Source: an uncultured Collinsella sp. (GTDB lineage Bacteria; Actinomycetota; Coriobacteriia; Coriobacteriales; Coriobacteriaceae). From it: 64,000 nt of DNA. The DNA lies in NCBI GenBank assembly GCA_937995345.1, contig CALKKS010000008.1:124001-188000 (forward strand), in the 5' to 3' direction. The notes beneath the pieces are model-generated. The model was not told the origin of the DNA, did no database searches, and saw only the letters and a program-made list of their open reading frames with translations. This document shows positions 37,350-45,060 of this stretch, in pieces; positions within the stretch are counted from its first letter, which is position 1; every line of letters begins with the position of its first letter. A program made the translations under genes and the position numbers.

Positions 37350-38564
37350 TTACCGAGCATTAAAAACGTAGCGGTCCAGGCGGTCGCACGCCTCCTTTAC
37401 GCGCGAAAGCGGCAGCGCCAGATTCACGCGAATGTGGCAGGGTCCGTGGAACGGACGGCCGTCTTGATAGCCCACGCCCACGCGCGCACCCTCGTCGAGC
37501 AGCCACTGAATGTCGCGGCCATGCTCGCGGCACCACTCCGTGCAGTCCAGGAACACCATGTACGTGCCCTGCGGACGCGAATAGGCCACGCCCTTAAAAT
37601 GCTCGTCCACGTAATCGCAGAAGTAGTCGACGTTGTCTTTGATGGCCTCGTTGAGCTCGTCCACCCACTCGTAGCCCTGCGGCTGGTAGGCGCCGATGAG
37701 CGCATGCATCGAGAGGACGTTCATCTCGTTGTAATGGGTCTTGTTGGACACGGCGCACACGCGGTCGCGCAGTGTCTCGTTGTAGATGATGTGATAGCTG
37801 CCGACTAGGCCCGCGAGGTTGAAGGTCTTGCTGGGCGCATAAAGGGCGACCGTGCGCATGCGGGCGTCCTCGCTCACCGACTGCGTCGGGATGTGCTTGT
37901 GCCCAGGACAGATGATGTCGGACCAGATCTCGTCCGAGATCACCACGCAATCGTGCTGGCGATAGATGTCCATGGCGCGCTCGATCTCGTCGCGTTCCCA
38001 CACGCGGCCGCAGGGATTATGCGGCGAGCAGAAAACGGCAGCATGGATGTGGTTTTGTGCGAGCTTGCGCTCCATGTCCTCAAAGTCCATGCGCCATACG
38101 CCCTGGTCGTCGAGCTTAAGCGGGCTGTGGACAATGCGATAGCCCGCGGCCTCGATGGACTTGGTAAAGCCAATGTAGGTGGGACTGTGGACCAGTACCG
38201 CATCGCCTGGCTGGACATATGCGCGCAGCGTCGACACGACACCGCCCAGCACGCCGTTTTCGTAGCCGATATGCTCCGGCGCCAAGCCCTCAACGCCGTT
38301 GCGACGGCTTTGCCATTCGATGATGCGGTCGAAGTACTCGTCACGCGGATTGAAATAGCCAAACATGGGATGCTGGGCGCGCTGAATGATGTGTTCCTGA
38401 ACCGTGGGCACCGTGGCAAAATTCATATCCGCCACCCACATGGGGATGCGGTCGAAGCCCTCGTCGGGTGCGTTCGGAGCCATGTCGGGAATTTCTCCCC
38501 AGGAGTCAACGGCGATGGCGTCCATACCGTGGCGGTCGATAAGCGAGGTAAAGTCGTATTTCAT
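37350..38564 (-). CDS. patB: MalY/PatB-type cystathionine beta-lyase or aminotransferase
   Basis: A 404-residue fold-type I PLP enzyme of the MalY/PatB group. Typical phrases are PMWVADMNFATVPTVQEHI, HPMFGYFNPRDEYFDRIIEW, FCSPHNPCGRVWERDEIER and DEIWSDIICPGHKHIP; the PLP-binding Lys is in YAPSKTFNLAGLVGSY. These enzymes cleave the C-S bond of cystathionine or cysteine conjugates and make homocysteine, ammonia and pyruvate or hydrogen sulfide. In E. coli, MalY also moderates the maltose regulator MalT. ATG at 38564 with GGGAGCTC upstream. It is in line with the binding-protein/kinase pair, but a short hairpin (near 37301-37340) may separate them. Confidence 0.9.
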   Translation of the reverse strand: MKYDFTSLIDRHGMDAIAVDSWGEIPDMAPNAPDEGFDRIPMWVADMNFATVPTVQEHIIQRAQHPMFGYFNPRDEYFDRIIEWQSRRNGVEGLAPEHIGYENGVLGGVVSTLRAYVQPGDAVLVHSPTYIGFTKSIEAAGYRIVHSPLKLDDQGVWRMDFEDMERKLAQNHIHAAVFCSPHNPCGRVWERDEIERAMDIYRQHDCVVISDEIWSDIICPGHKHIPTQSVSEDARMRTVALYAPSKTFNLAGLVGSYHIIYNETLRDRVCAVSNKTHYNEMNVLSMHALIGAYQPQGYEWVDELNEAIKDNVDYFCDYVDEHFKGVAYSRPQGTYMVFLDCTEWCREHGRDIQWLLDEGARVGVGYQDGRPFHGPCHIRVNLALPLSRVKEACDRLDRYVFNAR

Positions 38565-38676
38565 GCTGAGCTCCCGTGCAAAGCGGATTGTTTCGGTAGG
38601 CGTTATTGTCCACCAGCGTGGGCGGTTTTGGAGCGGAGTTTGGCGCTTAATTTGACGGGTGCGAACGAATGGCTGG

Positions 38677-39423
38677 TTAGTCTCGCGCGTCGTTGATGGC
38701 GGTTATCGTCAACCTGGTTCCGTCGACCGTAAACGATATGTCAAGCCCAGCGTAAGCCAAATGGTAAACGCGGTTTGGCTCGTGTTTGCTGCCCGCACGG
38801 CGCGGATCTTGGCGGAGCACCTCGATCAAGCCGGGGAGCTTTGTGTCCGGGACCATGTCCCGCAGCGCTTGCGGGAGCTCGACATCGAGCTCTTGCCATG
38901 GCGCGTCCTCAATCCAGCCGCCCGTCGCATCCGGGTGACAGTCCGCAAACGGAATGTAAGGCTTAATGTCGTAGATGGGCGTACCGTCGCGCAGGTCGGC
39001 CCCCAGCGCATGGATGATGGGACCATCGTCGGTGAGCTCGACACGATCAAGCTTGACGCAGGTGAGCCCGATGGGATTAGGGCGAAACGGACTGCGCGTG
39101 GCAAACACGCCCACGCGTTCGGCTCCACCCAGACGCGGCGGGCGCACGGTTTTCGACCATTTTGCGTTGGTGCCGGACCTGTCCTGCGACTTGGCATCGG
39201 CGGCTATGTCCTGAGCCGTGCCGCCGGGCGTTCCGTTTTCGAAGCGCCACAGCAGCCATAGGTGAGAGAAGGAATCCAGACCCTCAACTGCTGCGTTGGA
39301 GGCAAATTCCGGCTCAAAGACGATGCGTCCCTGCAGATGGGGCGCCAAAAAGCTGTTGCGTGGGATGCCGAACTTCTGCGGCAGGTCGGTATGTATGTGT
39401 GCAATAGGTTCCATGCCGGTCAT
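38677..39423 (-). CDS. trmO: tRNA (N6-threonylcarbamoyladenosine37-N6)-methyltransferase TrmO
   Basis: 248 residues of the TrmO (TsaA/YaeB) family, which methylates t6A37 in tRNA(Thr). Family motifs seen are PIAHIHTDLPQKFGIPRNS at the N-terminus, IVFEPEF, LDSFSHLWLLWRFE, and FATRSPFRPNPIGLTCVKLD, which is the family hallmark. A C-terminal domain is present (LPGLIEVLRQDPR; VYHLAYAGLDISFTV), as in the longer bacterial forms. The ATG at 39423 is used here, but the ATG three codons later (39414) is as likely, as neither has a good ribosome site. Single gene, divergent from the TipAS-type regulator. Confidence 0.9.
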   Translation of the reverse strand: MTGMEPIAHIHTDLPQKFGIPRNSFLAPHLQGRIVFEPEFASNAAVEGLDSFSHLWLLWRFENGTPGGTAQDIAADAKSQDRSGTNAKWSKTVRPPRLGGAERVGVFATRSPFRPNPIGLTCVKLDRVELTDDGPIIHALGADLRDGTPIYDIKPYIPFADCHPDATGGWIEDAPWQELDVELPQALRDMVPDTKLPGLIEVLRQDPRRAGSKHEPNRVYHLAYAGLDISFTVDGTRLTITAINDARD

Positions 39424-39554
39424 TGTACGGCATGGAGGCGTGGGGTGTTGCGCGCAATTCTTCGCCGCGGTCCCCGTCGTGCAACCAACGGTTGCTTGGA
39501 AGGGTGCCGGCCGCCGCGTATGCTTAAAGCAACAAACAGCAGAAAGGAGCCGTT

Positions 39555-40382
39555 ATGGCCTTTGCAGAAAAGCTCATCGCCATCCGCCGCGACAACAATC
39601 TCACCCAAGAGCAACTCGCCGCCAAGCTCTTCGTCACACGCCAAGCCGTCAGCCGTTGGGAACGCGGCGAAGTCACGCCGGGCATCGACATGATGAAGCT
39701 CATTGCCGCCATAACCGGAGAACCGCTGTCCCACCTGCTCGAAATGCCCGAGCACTATTGCCAGAGCTGCGGCATGATACTCACGCCCGACGACTGCGGC
39801 ACCGATGCTCACGGCGCAACGACCGACCATTACTGCAAGTGGTGCTACGACCACGGCAAGTACACCTACGAGACCACGATGGAGGCCATGATTGAGGATT
39901 GCGCCCCGCGCCTGGCACAAAACACCGGTATGTCGCTCGACGAAGCCGTCTCGCTCATGGGCGCCGTCCTGCCGCAACTGGAGCGCTGGCGCACCGTTCA
40001 GGAAAACGAGGAGCGCTACGGTGCCGAGGCCCGGGCGCGCTATGGCGACGAAGCCGTCGATGCGGCAAACGAAGCGCTGCTGGACATGGACCCTCAGACA
40101 TGGAATGACATGAAGGAGCTTGAACGTGCCATTTTGGGCCAGCTCTCGATTGCCATGGGCGATGGCGAACCGGAAGGCAGCGAGGCTCGCAAGCTCGTCG
40201 CAATGCATCGCCGCTGGATAGCTCTCAACTGGGGCAGTGAGCCCCAGGACGAGGCATATCTGGGGCTCGCCCACGGCTACCTCGCCGACCAGCGCTTTGT
40301 AGACTACTACGACAAGCCATGCGGCACCGGTGCCACGGCATTTCTGGTCCAGGCTATCGAGTCGTCGCTGGCCTGCGCTTAG
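39555..40382 (+). CDS. XRE regulator fused to a zinc ribbon and a TipAS-like domain
   Basis: 275 residues in three parts. Residues 1-65 are a Cro/CI helix-turn-helix (NLTQEQLAAKLFVTRQAVSRWE; PGIDMMKLIAAITGE). Residues about 72-110 are a zinc ribbon of the type YCQSCGMIL...DHYCKWCYDHGKYTYE with paired CxxC. Residues about 150-270 resemble the TipAS antibiotic-recognition fold: YGDEAVDAANEALLDMDPQTWND, LVAMHRRWIALNWG, YLADQRFVDYYDKPCGTGATAFL. In TipA the TipAS domain is attached to a MerR helix-turn-helix; here it follows XRE and a zinc ribbon. TipAS binds thiopeptides covalently through a Cys; a Cys is present in DKPCGTG. ATG at 39555 with AGAAAGGAGC upstream. Target genes unknown; a glutaredoxin follows. 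Confidence 0.82.
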   Translation: MAFAEKLIAIRRDNNLTQEQLAAKLFVTRQAVSRWERGEVTPGIDMMKLIAAITGEPLSHLLEMPEHYCQSCGMILTPDDCGTDAHGATTDHYCKWCYDHGKYTYETTMEAMIEDCAPRLAQNTGMSLDEAVSLMGAVLPQLERWRTVQENEERYGAEARARYGDEAVDAANEALLDMDPQTWNDMKELERAILGQLSIAMGDGEPEGSEARKLVAMHRRWIALNWGSEPQDEAYLGLAHGYLADQRFVDYYDKPCGTGATAFLVQAIESSLACA

Positions 40383-40433
40383 ATTGCATCGGCTTTGGGT
40401 ATCTCAATCAAAACCCCAACCGATTGGAGACCT

Positions 40434-40679
40434 ATGGCTACTAATCACGAGCTCGTGCTGTACGTTATGACCGGATGCCCGTATTGCATTAAGGTCAAGC
40501 GCTTCCTGGCGGATAACGGCGTAACCATCCCCGAGCGCAACATCTCGACCGACGCCGAAGCCGAGCAGACACTCATCGCCGTCGGCGGAAAGCGCCAGGT
40601 TCCCTGCCTGTTCATCGACGGCAAGCCACTCTACGAGTCGAGCGACATCATCACCTGGGCACAGAAGAACCTGCTCTAG
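40434..40679 (+). CDS. Glutaredoxin-like protein
   Basis: An 81-residue glutaredoxin. The ATG at 40434 (MATNHELVLYVMTG) has TTGGAGACCT upstream. The redox-active motif is CPYC (TGCPYCIKVKRFL), followed by the cis-Pro element RQVPCLFIDGKPLYESSDI, which carries an extra Cys beside the cis-Pro. It has no signal peptide, so it works in the cytoplasm on disulfides or mixed disulfides. The gene lies 51 bases after the TipAS-type regulator and may be co-transcribed with it. Confidence 0.9.
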   Translation: MATNHELVLYVMTGCPYCIKVKRFLADNGVTIPERNISTDAEAEQTLIAVGGKRQVPCLFIDGKPLYESSDIITWAQKNLL

Positions 40680-40741
40680 CACTCATTGGGGACGCACTTA
40701 AATGAGTAGTTCCACTCATTGGGGACGTACTTAAATGAGTA
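40680..40741. repeat. Tandem pair of 29-30-base GGGGACG repeats
   Basis: Two near-identical direct copies of CACTCATTGGGGACG followed by (C/T)ACTTAAATGAGTAG, at 40680-40709 and 40713-40741. Each copy is itself bounded by ACTCATT/AATGAGT, so each can form a short hairpin. The first copy begins right at the glutaredoxin stop codon. The core matches the palindromes at 6641 and 42973. The remaining spacer to 40997 contains a promoter with an SOS-box-like site and no convincing ORF beyond a nine-codon MTRWSELGK. Confidence 0.7.
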
Positions 40742-40768
40742 GGTAGGAATTCAGTTTCTCAAATTTAT

Positions 40769-40797
40769 AGAACATACGTTTGCTTATATGCTATACT
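40769..40797 (+). promoter_or_regulatory. SOS-box-like site next to a -10 element
   Basis: AGAACATACGTTTG (40769-40782) fits the Gram-positive LexA/DinR consensus CGAACRNRYGTTYG with one mismatch at the first base. A -10 element TATACT lies at 40792-40797, so the site falls in the spacer and -35 region of a promoter facing the gene at 40998. LexA control is inference from this match. Confidence 0.5.
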
Positions 40798-40997
40798 CGC
40801 CTCAAGGCATGAGGCTGGTCGAGAGCTCCCGCGGAGGTCCCCAATGACACGCTGGAGCGAGCTCGGTAAGTAAGATCGGTGGTTACCGCACTCGCCCACC
40901 TCAGACAGGCTGCGCTCCTGTTCGCCGTCGCCATCAAAGAACGGCACTCACAATCAAACGTTTCCGTTATCCGTGAGTCACACAGGAGTGCATTGCT

Positions 40998-42284
40998 ATG
41001 GCTAAAAAGATTCCAACCCTTTCACCCGACATTATTTCAAACACCTGCTCAGATATCAGCAGGATTGTCGAGGCCAAACACCTCGGCCAGAAAGATATCA
41101 ACCATGAGACCTCTTCGGAAGGGGCTCTGCTCATCGGGCGCCGTCTCGAGCAAGAGATTTCCGGATACCCCATCTCCAATCTCAACGGCTTACTCTCGCC
41201 CATCGCTCGCCACCTCAAGCAGCACTTTAGCCCAAGCCTGGGCCCGACTTATCTCAAGCGTTGCATAAAGCTCGCACGAATTGTTCCGGAAGACATGGGT
41301 TTTCGACCGGAGCTTGATCTGGAACACTATCAGTCGCTCGCTCACATCGCCGACAAAGATCTGCGCTTAGATCTGATGAACGTTGCCGCGGATAACCATT
41401 GGAGCGCGTTGCGCATCGATCGTCATGCCCGCCATCGAAGTCCGCAGGACACTTTGGATGCTTGGGAGCGCCGTGTGCTTGAATCAAATCAAGAAGTACG
41501 GCGCTTCGCCCGCGCCTACACAGATGCCTGTGGAATCATTTCACTCGATGAGCTTATTGAGCTCTACAACTCCTGCGCCCCCAATCCAGTCTCGAGATTT
41601 GAGATAAATGAGACTATTTGGCAAATCAGGAACGAATCGGGACAAATCGACAATCCCTGCATTATATCCAGAGATAGAAAACTCTATCTCATAGCGCCAG
41701 AGCTCGATGACGCTGTTGATGAAGCCCCTTATTACTATGATGACTACGGATACTCTTATCGAAAATATGAACGACACAGCGAATACACCGGTGAGATGCG
41801 CGCGCTGCGCGAACGACGCGTTAGCATTAGGATGGCAGCCATATTCGCCGGTCACGAACGTCTTCCAATCAAAAAGCTTAGCTATGATGAAGTCATCTGC
41901 GGACATATAAAGTGCAGTCGATCTGCCGAGCGACTCAAGCAGTATGTCCTGAAAGACCCCGAACTCAAGGCATCCGACCTCCATGCAAGAGAAGACGAGT
42001 TCGATTTCATCATGACAAAGCTTTTACGTTCCGTTGGGCTCAACGGTATGCCGACAGCCCAGCAAATTGCCGAAGACGCAGCTTTCTTATTGATTGTCGT
42101 ACGACCCGAGCTTTATGAACGCAAGAAAACGCCCGAGGTCTCCAAGCTCCTCTCGATAATCTATGAAGACGCTCCCCTCTGGGAGTTCAACGGACGCTCA
42201 CATTCCGAGCTGAGAAGCGAAGAAGTGCTGGAGCCTCCGGTGCCAATTTCGCATCGAGAAGTTCAGTCAAAACAGGCTGCTTAA
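40998..42284 (+). CDS. Unknown protein, N-terminus resembling DUF1016_N
   Basis: 428 residues, no named family recognised with certainty. Residues about 40-150 follow the order of DUF1016_N (YhcG N-terminal) domains: ALLIGRRLEQEISGYPI, a helix LLSPIARHLKQHF, then LDLEHYQSLAHIADKDLRLDLM and NVAADNHWSALRIDRHARH, which parallels 'l.w.hy..Ll.i.d...r..y...a...nWsvreL...i'. The second half, from about 165, is charged, with an acidic/Tyr-rich patch (DDAVDEAPYYYDDYGYSYRKYE) and no PD-(D/E)XK nuclease motif I can see. ATG at 40998 with ACAGGAG upstream. Base composition is visibly more AT-rich than flanking genes. It lies behind an SOS-box-like promoter and 57 bases before a toxin-antitoxin pair, which suggests an accessory or defence function (inference). 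Confidence 0.7.
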   Translation: MAKKIPTLSPDIISNTCSDISRIVEAKHLGQKDINHETSSEGALLIGRRLEQEISGYPISNLNGLLSPIARHLKQHFSPSLGPTYLKRCIKLARIVPEDMGFRPELDLEHYQSLAHIADKDLRLDLMNVAADNHWSALRIDRHARHRSPQDTLDAWERRVLESNQEVRRFARAYTDACGIISLDELIELYNSCAPNPVSRFEINETIWQIRNESGQIDNPCIISRDRKLYLIAPELDDAVDEAPYYYDDYGYSYRKYERHSEYTGEMRALRERRVSIRMAAIFAGHERLPIKKLSYDEVICGHIKCSRSAERLKQYVLKDPELKASDLHAREDEFDFIMTKLLRSVGLNGMPTAQQIAEDAAFLLIVVRPELYERKKTPEVSKLLSIIYEDAPLWEFNGRSHSELRSEEVLEPPVPISHREVQSKQAA

Positions 42285-42297
42285 CCGTATTAACTGC

Positions 42298-42330
42298 TTG
42301 CATTTTTGTCTACAAAACTGTATACAAAAA
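42298..42330 (+). promoter_or_regulatory. Promoter and operator of the toxin-antitoxin pair
   Basis: TTGCAT (42298-42303) and TATACA (42321-42326) form a promoter with a 17-base spacer. An inverted repeat overlaps it: TTTTTGTCTACA (42303-42314) and TGTATACAAAAA (42319-42330), 11 of 12 matching, with a 4-base centre. The antitoxin has a ribbon-helix-helix domain, so this is the probable autoregulatory site. Confidence 0.65.
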
Positions 42331-42341
42331 GAGAGGCCCTT

Positions 42342-42608
42342 ATGGAGCTCATCGCAATCCACCCCCATGCCCTCAAACACGGGCTGACGGAGACGGATAT
42401 TAGATGCGCCTGGAACTCCGCTTTCGCATGGTTCAGGCGTGATCTTGAAAATGGAGGTATCGATTACGTTCTCGTTGGACTTGATGGGAGAAGTCGTCTC
42501 ATGGAGCTCATCGCTCGATGTTGCCCTGATCGAGATGGTTACATCATTTACCACGCCCTTGTCCCTCCTACGCGCAAGGTGCTCAGAGAAATCGGGATCG
42601 ATCGATAG
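42342..42608 (+). CDS. Probable toxin of a type II toxin-antitoxin module
   Basis: 88 residues from the ATG at 42342 (AGAGAGG upstream). The sequence has the shape of BrnT/RelE-like small toxins: IAIHPHALKHGLTETDIRCAW at the N-terminus, then the strands YVLVGLDGRSRLMELIARC and GYIIYHALVPPTRKVLREIG, parallel to 'a..KHGvs.edv..a...yvliG....gRllev......ir.isAr.a.r'. It is followed after eight bases by a ribbon-helix-helix gene, giving the toxin-first order of BrnTA-type modules. The target is presumably RNA on the ribosome, as for that fold, but catalytic residues cannot be assigned by eye. Confidence 0.7.
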   Translation: MELIAIHPHALKHGLTETDIRCAWNSAFAWFRRDLENGGIDYVLVGLDGRSRLMELIARCCPDRDGYIIYHALVPPTRKVLREIGIDR

Positions 42609-42616
42609 GAGGCGCT

Positions 42617-42883
42617 ATGGACGCTAAGCAGCTCGAAAAGATGATGGGGTTTGCTCCCGGAGAGCTGGAAAAGGCCGCAGAGGCATACGAAAAAGATGAG
42701 TGGCCAAAGGGTCACACCATCAAGTTGGGAAGGCCGCCGATCTCCGATGAGCCAAGCGTTGTTTTGTCGGCACGCGTGGGCGAATCGGTTCTTGAAGCGT
42801 TTGACGCAAAGGCGAAGCGTCATGGGCAAACACGCACGGAGCGACTCAGAGAGCTCATTACGCTCGATGCAATGATTGCCTAG
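42617..42883 (+). CDS. Ribbon-helix-helix antitoxin
   Basis: 88 residues. The C-terminal half is a CopG/MetJ-type ribbon-helix-helix: SVVLSARVGESVLEAFDAKA for the strand and first helix, then KRHGQTRTERLRELITLDAM for the second helix. The N-terminal half (KMMGFAPGELEKAAEAYEKD, KLGRPP) is the likely toxin-binding region; KLGRPP is a frequent element of BrnA-like antitoxins. ATG at 42617 with GATAGGAGGCGCT upstream, eight bases after the toxin stop. It probably neutralises the toxin and represses the promoter at 42298-42330. Confidence 0.78.
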   Translation: MDAKQLEKMMGFAPGELEKAAEAYEKDEWPKGHTIKLGRPPISDEPSVVLSARVGESVLEAFDAKAKRHGQTRTERLRELITLDAMIA

Positions 42884-42905
42884 TCCCCCTGCCGAGCCCA
42901 AACAT

Positions 42906-42958
42906 GTACGCCAGCATCCAAAGTCGACATTTTTCGACATCTTTGGATGCTGGCGTAC
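42906..42958. repeat. Dispersed hairpin element, copy 1
   Basis: An 18-bp perfect stem: GTACGCCAGCATCCAAAG (42906-42923) and its complement (42941-42958), with an inner TCGA/TCGA pair. The flanks AACATG and AGCTTTTTG are shared with copy 2 at 47838-47890. It lies 22 bases after the antitoxin stop codon and ends near a T run on the plus strand, so it could also terminate transcription. Confidence 0.7.
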
Positions 42959-42972
42959 AGCTTTTTGCAACA

Positions 42973-43033
42973 TAGCCGTTGGGGACGTTCTTAAATGACT
43001 AGTCGTTAAAGAACGTCCCCAATGAACGGCTAG
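42973..43033. repeat. GGGGACGTTCTT palindrome overlapping the dus stop codon
   Basis: TAGCCGTTGGGGACGTTCTT (42973-42992) pairs with AAGAACGTCCCC-AATG-AACGGCTA (43010-43033), a small bulge apart. The loop contains ACTAGT. Same core as the elements at 6641 and 40680. The last bases of the right arm supply the TAG stop codon of the dus gene, read on the minus strand at 43030-43032. Confidence 0.72.
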
Positions 43034-43986
43034 CCGTCGAAGCGGGCTATGGGCGCGAGCGGCTGCTCGCGAAAGACGCGCTCGACAGCGGCGCGGTATT
43101 CATCGACCTTTTTGGTCTTGCGTACGAGCTTGTGAACGTTAGCGGGATTGGCGAAGGCGCATTTGGCGTAGAACCACCACTCTTTCATGCGGAAGACCGC
43201 GTTGCCGCCGATCTCGTCCGCATAGGCCGCAAACAGCGTGTCGTGGAAACGCTGCAGCTCGGCTGCCGTGGTAGCGGGACCGCCGTTGACCATGCGAGCC
43301 AGAGCGGGGTTCGCAAGCAGGCCGCGTCCCAGCATTACATGGCGCGTGCCGGGATAGGCCTCCACCAGCGCGTCCATATCCTCAAGATCGAAAATGTCGC
43401 CGTTATAGGCCACGGGGAACGGCGCACGCTTCAGCGTCTCGCCGTAAAACTCCTTGCGCGGTGATCCCGTATAGCGGTCCTTTTGCACGCGCGGATGCAC
43501 GATCAGCTCTGCCAGCGGCATGCGGCAATAGAGGTCGAGTACGCGCTCGTATTCGTCGTCGCTTTCCAACCCCAGCCTGGTCTTGACCGACACCGGCAGC
43601 GGCGAGTGCTCGCACACGTCGCTCAAGAACACCTCAAGCTCGTCGAGATTGCGCAAGAAACCCGAACCCTTGCCCTTGGCGACAACCGTTCCCGAAGGAC
43701 AACCCAAGTTGAGATTGACCTCGCGATAACCCATGTCGGCGAGCACCTGTGCCGCCCACACAAACTCGTCCGCGTTCTTGGACATCAGCTGAGGCACTAC
43801 GTTGAGCCCCTGGTTATTGACAGGGTCGACCTCCTTAAACGCCTTGCCGCCAAAGCGGTTTCCCACCCGTGGCGGCGGCAAGAACGGCGTGTAATAGCAA
43901 TCGAGCGCACCGAAGCACTCCGCGTGCACGCGACGGAACACATGCCCGGTAATCCCCTCCATAGGGGCCAACGATAGAACCATCAT
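43030..43986 (-). CDS. dus: tRNA-dihydrouridine synthase
   Basis: A 318-residue Dus-family flavoenzyme, which reduces uridine to dihydrouridine in tRNA loops. It begins LAPMEGITGHVFRRV, the usual 'aPM.g.t...fR' start of the FMN barrel. The catalytic Cys is in NLGCPSGTVVAKGKGSGFL. FMN-binding elements follow: PVSVKTRLG, ELIVHPRVQKDRYTG, VAYNGDIFDLEDM and HVMLGRGLLANPAL. The C-terminal helical domain is present. Which uridine it targets is not decidable by eye. ATG at 43986 or the next codon. Confidence 0.92.
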   Translation of the reverse strand: MMVLSLAPMEGITGHVFRRVHAECFGALDCYYTPFLPPPRVGNRFGGKAFKEVDPVNNQGLNVVPQLMSKNADEFVWAAQVLADMGYREVNLNLGCPSGTVVAKGKGSGFLRNLDELEVFLSDVCEHSPLPVSVKTRLGLESDDEYERVLDLYCRMPLAELIVHPRVQKDRYTGSPRKEFYGETLKRAPFPVAYNGDIFDLEDMDALVEAYPGTRHVMLGRGLLANPALARMVNGGPATTAAELQRFHDTLFAAYADEIGGNAVFRMKEWWFYAKCAFANPANVHKLVRKTKKVDEYRAAVERVFREQPLAPIARFDG

Positions 43987-44004
43987 CTTCTACTCTCAGA
44001 TCAA

Positions 44005-44034
44005 TGCGGCAAAGGGACTGCCCCCTTGTCACAT
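44005..44034. repeat. Degenerate GTGACAAAGG palindrome at a LysR 3' end
   Basis: TGCGGCAAAGGGACTG followed by CCCCCTTGTCACA forms an imperfect hairpin of the same type as those at 49799, 53265 and 57248. On the minus strand, the TGA in GTGACAAGG is the stop codon of the LysR gene (44029-44031). Confidence 0.55.
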
Positions 44035-44910
44035 CCTATTCAAACGGTTCAGAAACTCTTCGCAGGCGCGGGAACGCAGGCGATATTTTTTCCATACCAG
44101 ATACGACGCAATGGTAAGCGGCGGCTCAAATGGGACAAAACGCAGATCGCTGTCTTCATCTATCTGCAGCAAGCTTCCAATGCTAACCGCACACGCAGCG
44201 CCCGAACGCACCAGATGCGACGCGTTGCCGATCAGGTCGAAATGCCCCACGATGTTGAGTTCATCGACGCTAAGGACGCCACTCGACCACGCTTCTAGGT
44301 CCAGCGCTCGATTCGAGGTGCGCGAACTCACCAGCAGCGGCATATTCGCCACGTCCGCAGGCGCCAGCACGTCCCGGCCGCCCCATGGACCGCTCGCGGC
44401 AACAACAGCACCGACTCGATCCGCCTCGGGCATACGAATCCATTCGTATTTCTCGACGTTAACGGGCTCCAGCAACAACGCAAAGTCGAGCAGGCCACGC
44501 TCCAAACGCTCCTCCACCGCATCGGCGTTACCGGTATAGAGTTCAATCGTCACTCCGGGATAATTCCGATGCAGTTCTGTAAAGGCATCGAGTACCAGCC
44601 GCATCGATTTGGTTTCGCCGGCGCCAATGCGGATAACGCCCGCAATGCCGAGCTCCCGATCCGCCAACTCTAGCTCGGTTTGTTCCACCAGCAAGACAAT
44701 CTCCTCGGCGCGCTGGCGCAAGCGCATGCCATCGCTCGTGAGCACGCACGATCGATTGGTGCGCTCGAACAGCTCCACGCCCAGCTCGCGCTCAAGATCG
44801 GCAATCTGACGTGACAGCGTAGGCTGCGTCACATGTAGCACGTTGGCAGCTTCGGTCATGTTTTCCTCGCGGGCCACAGCAAGAAAATAACGCAGCGTTC
44901 GCAGTTCCAT
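44029..44910 (-). CDS. LysR-family regulator of the adjacent reductase operon
   Basis: 293 residues from the ATG at 44910 (GAAGGAG upstream). A standard LysR protein: ELRTLRYFLAVAREENMTEAANVLHVTQPTLSRQ, then LERELGVELFERTNRS and LTSDGMRLRQRAEEI. The effector domain contains GVIRIGAGETKSMRLVLDAF and ALLLEPVNVEKYEWIRMPE, the latter typical of a subgroup linked to aldo/keto-reductase and flavodoxin operons. It is divergent from the operon starting at 45061, with a T-N11-A dyad between, so control of that operon is likely. Confidence 0.88.
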   Translation of the reverse strand: MELRTLRYFLAVAREENMTEAANVLHVTQPTLSRQIADLERELGVELFERTNRSCVLTSDGMRLRQRAEEIVLLVEQTELELADRELGIAGVIRIGAGETKSMRLVLDAFTELHRNYPGVTIELYTGNADAVEERLERGLLDFALLLEPVNVEKYEWIRMPEADRVGAVVAASGPWGGRDVLAPADVANMPLLVSSRTSNRALDLEAWSSGVLSVDELNIVGHFDLIGNASHLVRSGAACAVSIGSLLQIDEDSDLRFVPFEPPLTIASYLVWKKYRLRSRACEEFLNRLNRM

Positions 44911-44987
44911 GCTTGCTCCTTCGTGCACAACGGAGAACCCCATTCGGTTCAATTCGTTTTACATTCGCAATCCGTATATCTAACTAG

Positions 44988-45000
44988 TTGCTATAGGCAA
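44988..45000. promoter_or_regulatory. Candidate LysR binding dyad (T-N11-A)
   Basis: TTGCTATAGGCAA is a 4+4 dyad (TTGC...GCAA) that satisfies the T-N11-A rule for LysR sites. It lies 61 bases upstream of the first aldo/keto reductase gene and 78 bases from the start of the divergent LysR gene. Confidence 0.5.
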
Positions 45001-45060
45001 TAAACATTATCAAATCTCGAAACTATCGTTACAGAAGAGAACCATCGAGAAAGGAAGCGC

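Noticed and set aside
40680..40741. CRISPR-like direct repeats
   Set aside because: Only two copies with a 3-base gap, no spacers and no cas genes; they belong to the GGGGACG repeat family.
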